Positions 1 through 3,627 of a DNA stretch of 5,519 nucleotides are shown here, in pieces (positions within the stretch are counted from its first letter, which is position 1; every line of letters starts with the position of its first letter). Made by a program: the position numbers and the translations under genes. The notes beneath the pieces were generated by a model, which was given only the letters and a program-made list of their open reading frames with translations, searched no databases and was not told the DNA's origin. This stretch comes from SCUN01 sp964343975 (lineage in GTDB: Bacteria; Acidobacteriota; Vicinamibacteria; Vicinamibacterales; SCN-69-37): assembly GCA_964343975.1 (NCBI GenBank), contig CAYFLU010000206.1:1-5519 (forward strand), written 5' to 3'.

Positions 1-335
1 TCTACCGGATCGCCTACAACTGCGCGATCGATTTCATCCGGAGCCGGCCGCATCGCGAGAGCGCCGAGGAGCGCGAGACGTTGGAAGCCAAGGGCGACGT
101 GGTGAGTACGCCGGACGCGCACGACCTGGTCTACGCCGGGGAAATCAGCGAGCGGGTGCAGCAGGCGCTGGAGCAGCTCAGCCCGAAGGAACGGGCGGCT
201 TTCCTGATGCGGCACTACCACGGGCACTCGATCGAGGAAATCGGCGCGTCGCTCGGCATGAAGGCGAACGCCACGAAGCACAGCATTTTTCGCGCGGTGA
301 AGAAGATGCGCACCGCATTGGAACCCCTGCTATGA
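1..335 (+). CDS. ECF-type RNA polymerase sigma factor, 3' part (5' end outside window)
   Basis: The reading frame is open from base 3 (bases 1-2 finish an earlier codon), giving 110 visible residues to the TGA at 333-335. The first visible residues, YRIAYNCAIDFIRSR, match the end of sigma-70 region 2 (2.3/2.4, -10 melting and recognition). After a charged linker, region 4 runs from about base 165 to 320: LSPKERAAFLMRHYHG, then SIEEIGASLGM and ATKHSIFRAVKKMR, which form the helix-turn-helix that contacts the -35 element. No extra C-terminal domain follows, as expected for a small ECF factor. In this family the protein directs core polymerase to a small regulon and is held inactive by a cognate anti-sigma factor. 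The next gene overlaps it by ATGA and encodes that anti-sigma factor, which supports the call. The TTG at 81 is an internal codon, not the start. The regulon and inducing signal cannot be read from this window. Confidence 0.93.
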   Translation, partial: YRIAYNCAIDFIRSRPHRESAEERETLEAKGDVVSTPDAHDLVYAGEISERVQQALEQLSPKERAAFLMRHYHGHSIEEIGASLGMKANATKHSIFRAVKKMRTALEPLL

Positions 336-1102
336 GCACTCATCTCACCGACGACGAGCTGATCCTGCACTTCTACGGCGAAGACGCCGCAGACGCGGGC
401 CGCGTCGACGCCCATCTCGCGTCCTGCGCCGACTGCCACGCGAGCTGGTCCACGCTGCAGCGCACGATGCAGATGGTCGACACGGCGGACGTCGACGAGG
501 CGCCGGCCGGCTTCGAGCGCGTGATGTGGGCGCGCGTGCAGCCGCACCTGCCGGCGCGCGCCGCCACCACGCCGTGGTGGTCACCGCGCGTGTGGGCGCC
601 GGCCGCGGGGCTCGCGGCCGTGATCGGCCTCGCCTTCCTCGGCGGCCGCTTCTGGCCGCATCCGCCCGCGTCGGCCACGCCGGCCGCGAGCGAGGCCGAC
701 GCCAAGACCACGCGTGAGCGCGTGCTGCTCACGGCGCTCGGCGATCACTTCGAGCAGACCGAGCAACTGCTCGTGGAACTGAAAAACCTGCCGGAGGCGA
801 GCGAGATCGACTTCCGCACCGAGCAGCGCGCGGCGCGGGATCTCGTGTCGGCCGGCCGGCTGTATCGGGAGACCGCGAACGAAAACGGCGACGTCGCCCT
901 CGCATCCGTGCTCGAGGATCTCGAGCGGGTGCTCGTCGATGTTGCTTCGAGCAACGACCACGTCACCACCACTGATCTCCAATCCCTGCGCGCCCGCATG
1001 GAGGACGACAACCTCCTGTTCAAGGTGCGCGCGCTCACGAACGCCGTGCGCGAACGTGAGAAGACCTTGTCGATGTCCGGAAAGAGTGTGAGGACCCTAT
1101 GA
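332..1102 (+). CDS. Membrane anti-sigma factor with zinc-finger (ZAS-like) N-terminus
   Basis: This 256-residue protein has a cytoplasmic N-terminus with the H28-x3-C32-x2-C35 motif (AHLASCADC) typical of zinc-associated anti-sigma (zf-HC2) domains that clamp an ECF sigma factor. One hydrophobic segment, about residues 88-105 (WAPAAGLAAVIGLAFLGG), is the likely transmembrane helix, placing residues 107-256 outside the inner membrane. That part starts with an Ala/Pro-rich linker, then looks mostly helical (about 128-152, 165-205 and 212-248) and matches no domain I can name. Its start codon overlaps the sigma gene's stop (ATGA at 332-335), and a weak GGAA lies 8 bases upstream, so translation is probably coupled to keep stoichiometry. 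By family knowledge, a signal or proteolysis releases the sigma factor; the trigger is unknown. The 3' end again overlaps the next gene by ATGA. The anti-sigma role is firm from motif plus position; the function of the outer domain is not. Confidence 0.92.
   Translation: MSTHLTDDELILHFYGEDAADAGRVDAHLASCADCHASWSTLQRTMQMVDTADVDEAPAGFERVMWARVQPHLPARAATTPWWSPRVWAPAAGLAAVIGLAFLGGRFWPHPPASATPAASEADAKTTRERVLLTALGDHFEQTEQLLVELKNLPEASEIDFRTEQRAARDLVSAGRLYRETANENGDVALASVLEDLERVLVDVASSNDHVTTTDLQSLRARMEDDNLLFKVRALTNAVREREKTLSMSGKSVRTL
1090..1094 (+). promoter_or_regulatory. Ribosome binding site for the TPR/HEAT-repeat gene
   Basis: GAGGA lies inside the end of the anti-sigma gene, 4 bases before the ATG at 1099. 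It supports that start, at the ATGA overlap, and suggests initiation by direct recruitment as well as by coupling. Confidence 0.6.
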
Positions 1103-2628
1103 AGACACTTTCAACGATTGCGCTGTTGACCCTGTTCGTGCCGGCTGTGGCCGCGGCCCAGGTGCCGCCGCCTCCGCCCGCGCCGCCGGCGCCGCCCGCG
1201 CCTGCCGCGCGGCTCACGCCGCCCACGCCGCCGGCTCCACCGGCGCCGCCCGCCGTCGTGCTGCCGGCGCTCGCCAGCGCCTACGAGTTCGATGTGCAGG
1301 AGATGAAGCTGCGCGCGCTCGCGCTCGCCGACGACGCGTTCGCGAAGTCGGAGCTCATGCAACTGAAGTCGGAGGCACTGGCCAACCTCACCTACACGCT
1401 CAACACCGACTTCCAGCAGAATGCGGCGATCGCGCGGGCCAACGCGTCGGCGGATCGTGAGCGGAGCCTCTACGACTCGGGCCAGTCGGCGCTGTCGAAC
1501 CGGCAGTATGAGCGCGCGATCGATCTCTTCGATCAGGTGATCGCCGCCAAGGGCACGCGCACCGACGGCGCGTTCTACTGGAAGGCGTTCGCGCAGTTCA
1601 AGCTCGGCCGCGCCAACGACGCCAACACCACGATCGACGCGCTGCAGAAGTCGTACAAAGACAGCAAATACCTCGCCGAGGCGAAGATCCTCGAAGCCGA
1701 GATCAAGCGGATGGGCGGCCAGGCGATGCGCCCCGAAGCGGAAGACGACGAAGACCTGAAGCTGCTCGCGCTGCAGGGGCTGATCAACTCGGATCCGGAG
1801 CGCGCGATTCCGCTCGTGCAGGGCGTGCTCACATCGGCCGGCTCGCTCAAGCTCAAGGACAAGGCGCTCTACGTGCTCGCGCTCAGCAACGCGGCACAGG
1901 CGCACACGATCCTCGTCAACATCGCGAAGACCGGCACGCCGGATCTGCAGGCGAAGGCGATCAACTACCTCAGCATCAACCGCCGCACGACGGGCGGCAA
2001 GACGACGATCGCGGAGTTGGTCGAGATCTACGGCAGCGCGCAGAACGACGTCGTGAAGCGCGCGATCATCAGCGCGATCGGCGGCAGCGCGCCGTTCAAC
2101 GGCTTTACCTACGCGATCAGCACCTCGGGACAGAACGCGGCGCCGATGGCGATGGCGGATGCGCGCGCGGCGGAGGTCCGCACGTCGGGCCGCGCCGACA
2201 GCAGCACGAGCGCAACCACGGCCACCGAGGCGCAGAACGCGCTCTGGTCGATCTATCAGAAGGAAGCGAGCAAAGACCTGAAGGGCCAGATCCTCAGCAC
2301 GCTCGGCGCGATGGGCGCGACCGATCGGCTGGTGGAAGTGGCGCGGTCCGAGAAGGACGCGGAGCTGCGCAACCGCGCGATCCGCAGCCTCGGCAACGCG
2401 CGCGCCGACAAGTCGGGCGCGATGCTCGGCGAGATCTACGGCTCGCTCGACCAGGACGGCAAGAAAGCCGTGATCTCCGCGCTCGGCAACCAGAACAACG
2501 CGGACACACTCATCGCCATCGTCCGCAAGGAGACCGATCGCGAGCTGAAGCGCGCGATCGTCGAACGGCTCGCGGGCATGCCGAAGAACAAAGCGGCGCA
2601 AGACTATTTGATGGAAATCATCAAATAG
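1099..2628 (+). CDS. Exported TPR/HEAT-repeat protein with proline-rich N-terminus
   Basis: This 509-residue protein begins with a clear signal peptide (MKTLSTIALLTLFVPAVAAA, likely cut before Gln21). There is no lipobox Cys, so it is probably periplasmic or otherwise exported. Residues 22-52 are almost only Pro and Ala, built from PPAPPA-type units. About 62-115 is helical and charged. Residues 119-203 look like two TPR-like helical pairs (SLYDSGQSALSNRQYERAIDL, then FYWKAFAQFKLGRANDA). From about 215 to the end there are HEAT-like helical repeats, the clearest being LKGQILSTLGAMGATDRLVEVA, ELRNRAIRSLGNARADKSGAM, KKAVISALGNQNNADTLIAIV and ELKRAIVERLAGMPKNKAA. An Ala/Ser/Thr-rich insert at about 344-378 interrupts the solenoid. 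These folds are binding scaffolds and no catalytic residues are evident. The gene overlaps the anti-sigma gene by ATGA, so it should be made with the sigma/anti-sigma pair. A role as sensor partner or effector outside the inner membrane is inference. Confidence 0.85.
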   Translation: MKTLSTIALLTLFVPAVAAAQVPPPPPAPPAPPAPAARLTPPTPPAPPAPPAVVLPALASAYEFDVQEMKLRALALADDAFAKSELMQLKSEALANLTYTLNTDFQQNAAIARANASADRERSLYDSGQSALSNRQYERAIDLFDQVIAAKGTRTDGAFYWKAFAQFKLGRANDANTTIDALQKSYKDSKYLAEAKILEAEIKRMGGQAMRPEAEDDEDLKLLALQGLINSDPERAIPLVQGVLTSAGSLKLKDKALYVLALSNAAQAHTILVNIAKTGTPDLQAKAINYLSINRRTTGGKTTIAELVEIYGSAQNDVVKRAIISAIGGSAPFNGFTYAISTSGQNAAPMAMADARAAEVRTSGRADSSTSATTATEAQNALWSIYQKEASKDLKGQILSTLGAMGATDRLVEVARSEKDAELRNRAIRSLGNARADKSGAMLGEIYGSLDQDGKKAVISALGNQNNADTLIAIVRKETDRELKRAIVERLAGMPKNKAAQDYLMEIIK

Positions 2629-2630
2629 AG

Positions 2631-2665
2631 CGGGTCCCGGGTCCCTTGTTCCGGGTCCCGGGTTC
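2631..2665 (+). repeat. GGGTCCC-type intergenic repeat forming a GC-rich hairpin
   Basis: The 12-base unit CGGGTCCCGGGT occurs twice, perfectly, at 2631-2642 and 2652-2663. The two copies can fold: CCCGGGTCCC (2636-2645) pairs with GGGTCCCGGG (2653-2662) in nine G-C pairs with one T-T mismatch and a 7-base loop (TTGTTCC). It starts two bases after the stop of the TPR/HEAT gene and ends before the next gene's start. There is no T-run after it, so it is not a standard intrinsic terminator. It resembles a dispersed intergenic (REP-like) element that may protect mRNA ends or reduce readthrough; both roles are inferred. Confidence 0.6.
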
Positions 2666-2667
2666 TC

Positions 2668-2671
2668 GGAA
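2668..2671 (+). promoter_or_regulatory. Weak ribosome binding site deciding the start at 2679
   Basis: GGAA lies 7 bases before the ATG at 2679. It favours this ATG over the in-frame TTG at 2646, which sits in the loop of the GGGTCCC hairpin and would add eleven residues ahead of the signal peptide. Confidence 0.4.
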
Positions 2672-2678
2672 CCTGATC

Positions 2679-3440
2679 ATGGCCAATCTCCTTGGTTTCA
2701 GTGCGATGGTGCTCGGGGCGGTGCTCCTCGCCCAGCAGCCGCAGATTCAGAACGGGACGGTCGAGACGCGCCAGGTGGCGCGTCTCGGCCAGCTCAGCAC
2801 CGACATCGCCGCGATTGCGAAGACCGCGACCGCGCCGACGTGGATCGGCTGGCGTGAACCGGCCGCGACGTCACTCGACAACGCGTGCTGCATCCTCCAG
2901 TGGAACGACGAGCCGCTCCAGCGCGGCTGCGGCGTCGAGCCGGCGCCGACCGACGCGAACGGGCGCACGATCGACACGCCCCGGCCCGCGTTCGCGCCAC
3001 CGAGCGGCCCCGTGAAGCTCGAGGCGGGCACCTCGGTGCTCATCCTCGTGCGGATCGCCGATCACGCCGTGGAGCGCGTACGCAGCTACGCCGACGACTG
3101 CCCGCTCGATGCCGGCGGCCGGTCGGTGATCTGGCTCGAGGGCGTGAGTGCGGCCGAGAGCGTGGCCTACCTCAACAGCCTCGTCTCACTGCACGACGTG
3201 GCCGGGACTCCCACCGACATCCGTCGCCGCCTCAACAGCAGCGCCATCGCCGCGATCGGCTGGCACAAGGAGGCTGCGGCCGACACCCTGATCGCGCTGG
3301 CCAAGCAAAACACCGACAGCCCTGCACGCACGAACGCCTTCAACGCGCTCGGCCGGTCCACAGACCCGAAGACGATGGCGTTCATCGAACAGATACTTGC
3401 AAGGGAGAAATCCGAACAAGGGGAAAGTAAGAAGCAGTAA
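2679..3440 (+). CDS. Exported protein with four-cysteine N-terminal half and C-terminal HEAT-like repeats
   Basis: Starting at the ATG at 2679, the product has 253 residues. The N-terminus MANLLGFSAMVLGAVLLAQQ is a short signal peptide, so the protein is likely exported. Residues 30-175 match no domain I can name: a Trp-containing stretch (TWIGWREPA), a Cys pair at 70-71 (NACCILQWND), Cys84 and Cys141 (YADDCPLD), with short beta-like stretches such as TSVLILVRI. Four cysteines after export could form two disulfides. From about 182 to 245 two HEAT-like helical pairs appear (RRRLNSSAIAAIGWHKEAAA, then ARTNAFNALGRSTDPKTMAF), related in style to the upstream protein. The gene follows that one after 50 bases and is probably in the same operon. 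The last seven residues (QGESKKQ) and the stop are encoded by the left arm of an inverted repeat, so the C-terminus was probably reshaped by that element. Function is unknown; a partner role for the preceding protein is inference. Confidence 0.8.
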   Translation: MANLLGFSAMVLGAVLLAQQPQIQNGTVETRQVARLGQLSTDIAAIAKTATAPTWIGWREPAATSLDNACCILQWNDEPLQRGCGVEPAPTDANGRTIDTPRPAFAPPSGPVKLEAGTSVLILVRIADHAVERVRSYADDCPLDAGGRSVIWLEGVSAAESVAYLNSLVSLHDVAGTPTDIRRRLNSSAIAAIGWHKEAAADTLIALAKQNTDSPARTNAFNALGRSTDPKTMAFIEQILAREKSEQGESKKQ

Positions 3441-3577
3441 GTGGGAAGTAAAAGTGGGAAGTGGGAAGGCGCAAGTGACGGTGACGGCAGCCGTTGTCCT
3501 TCTTCCTTAGCCGGTTCCCTTCCTCCTTCTTCCTTTCCACTTCTACTTCCCACTTCCTGCTTCTGACTTCCCACTTG
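3417..3577. repeat. Long imperfect inverted repeat (purine-rich left arm, pyrimidine-rich right arm)
   Basis: Left arm 3417-3457 and right arm 3537-3577 are reverse complements at 36 of 41 positions; the core 3426-3457 / 3537-3568 matches at 29 of 32. The arms contain the heptamer GTGGGAA at 3441-3447, 3454-3460 and 3461-3467, and its complement TTCCCAC at 3547-3553 and 3568-3574. The 79-base middle is also strand-asymmetric (CTTCCTT-type runs) and holds a small hairpin, ACGGC-A-GCCGT, at 3484-3494. The left arm overlaps the 3' end of the upstream gene. There is no coding potential and no transposase. It is probably a dispersed non-autonomous or REP/MITE-like intergenic element. In RNA it would form a long stem that may separate the two neighbouring transcripts; that role is inferred. 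Confidence 0.75.
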
Positions 3578-3592
3578 CCCGCGCTTTTCCCA

Positions 3593-3598
3593 TATAGT
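3593..3598 (+). promoter_or_regulatory. Possible -10 element (TATAGT) upstream of the Asp-box protein gene
   Basis: TATAGT differs by one base from the TATAAT consensus and lies in a locally AT-richer patch (TTTTCCCATATAGT) within GC-rich DNA, 30 bases before the ATG at 3628. No good -35 box is visible at 16-18 bases; the nearest candidate, TTCCCA at 3568-3573, is poor and 19 bases away. A start of transcription near 3605 would leave a leader of about 23 bases. Confidence 0.3.
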
Positions 3599-3624
3599 CC
3601 TCCTGCTACGGCTCCTAGGAGGAC
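3597..3624 (+). promoter_or_regulatory. Stem that can mask the Shine-Dalgarno of the Asp-box protein gene
   Basis: GTCCTCCT (3597-3604) is an exact reverse complement of AGGAGGAC (3617-3624), giving an 8-bp stem with a 12-base loop that would pair the whole Shine-Dalgarno. A competing 10-base perfect palindrome, CTCCTAGGAG, lies at 3612-3621. The stem can form only if transcription starts upstream of 3597, for example by readthrough from the HEAT operon; a start near 3605 would exclude its 5' half. Confidence 0.4.
3617..3622 (+). promoter_or_regulatory. Strong Shine-Dalgarno for the Asp-box protein gene
   Basis: AGGAGG stands 5 bases before the ATG at 3628. It is the best ribosome binding site in the window and fixes the start of the long 3' gene. 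Confidence 0.8.
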
Positions 3625-3627
3625 GCA

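Noticed and set aside
1111..2601. A 496-codon open frame on the - strand opposite the TPR/HEAT gene
   Set aside because: It is an antisense shadow produced by GC-biased codons; the product is Arg/Ala/Leu-rich with no domain, while the + strand has a signal peptide, repeats and a coupled start.
2646..2678. Upstream TTG start for the second HEAT protein
   Set aside because: The TTG lies in the loop of the repeat hairpin with no ribosome site, and would put FRVPGSRNLI before a signal peptide that begins cleanly at the ATG at 2679.
3441..3467. GTGGGAA heptamers as a CRISPR-like array
   Set aside because: Units are 7 bases with irregular 0-6 base gaps and reappear inverted; there are no spacers of constant length and no cas genes.
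3417..3577. Inverted repeat as a standard intrinsic terminator
   Set aside because: The arms are long, imperfect and separated by 79 bases, and no T-run follows the right arm directly. It may limit readthrough, but not as a classical terminator.
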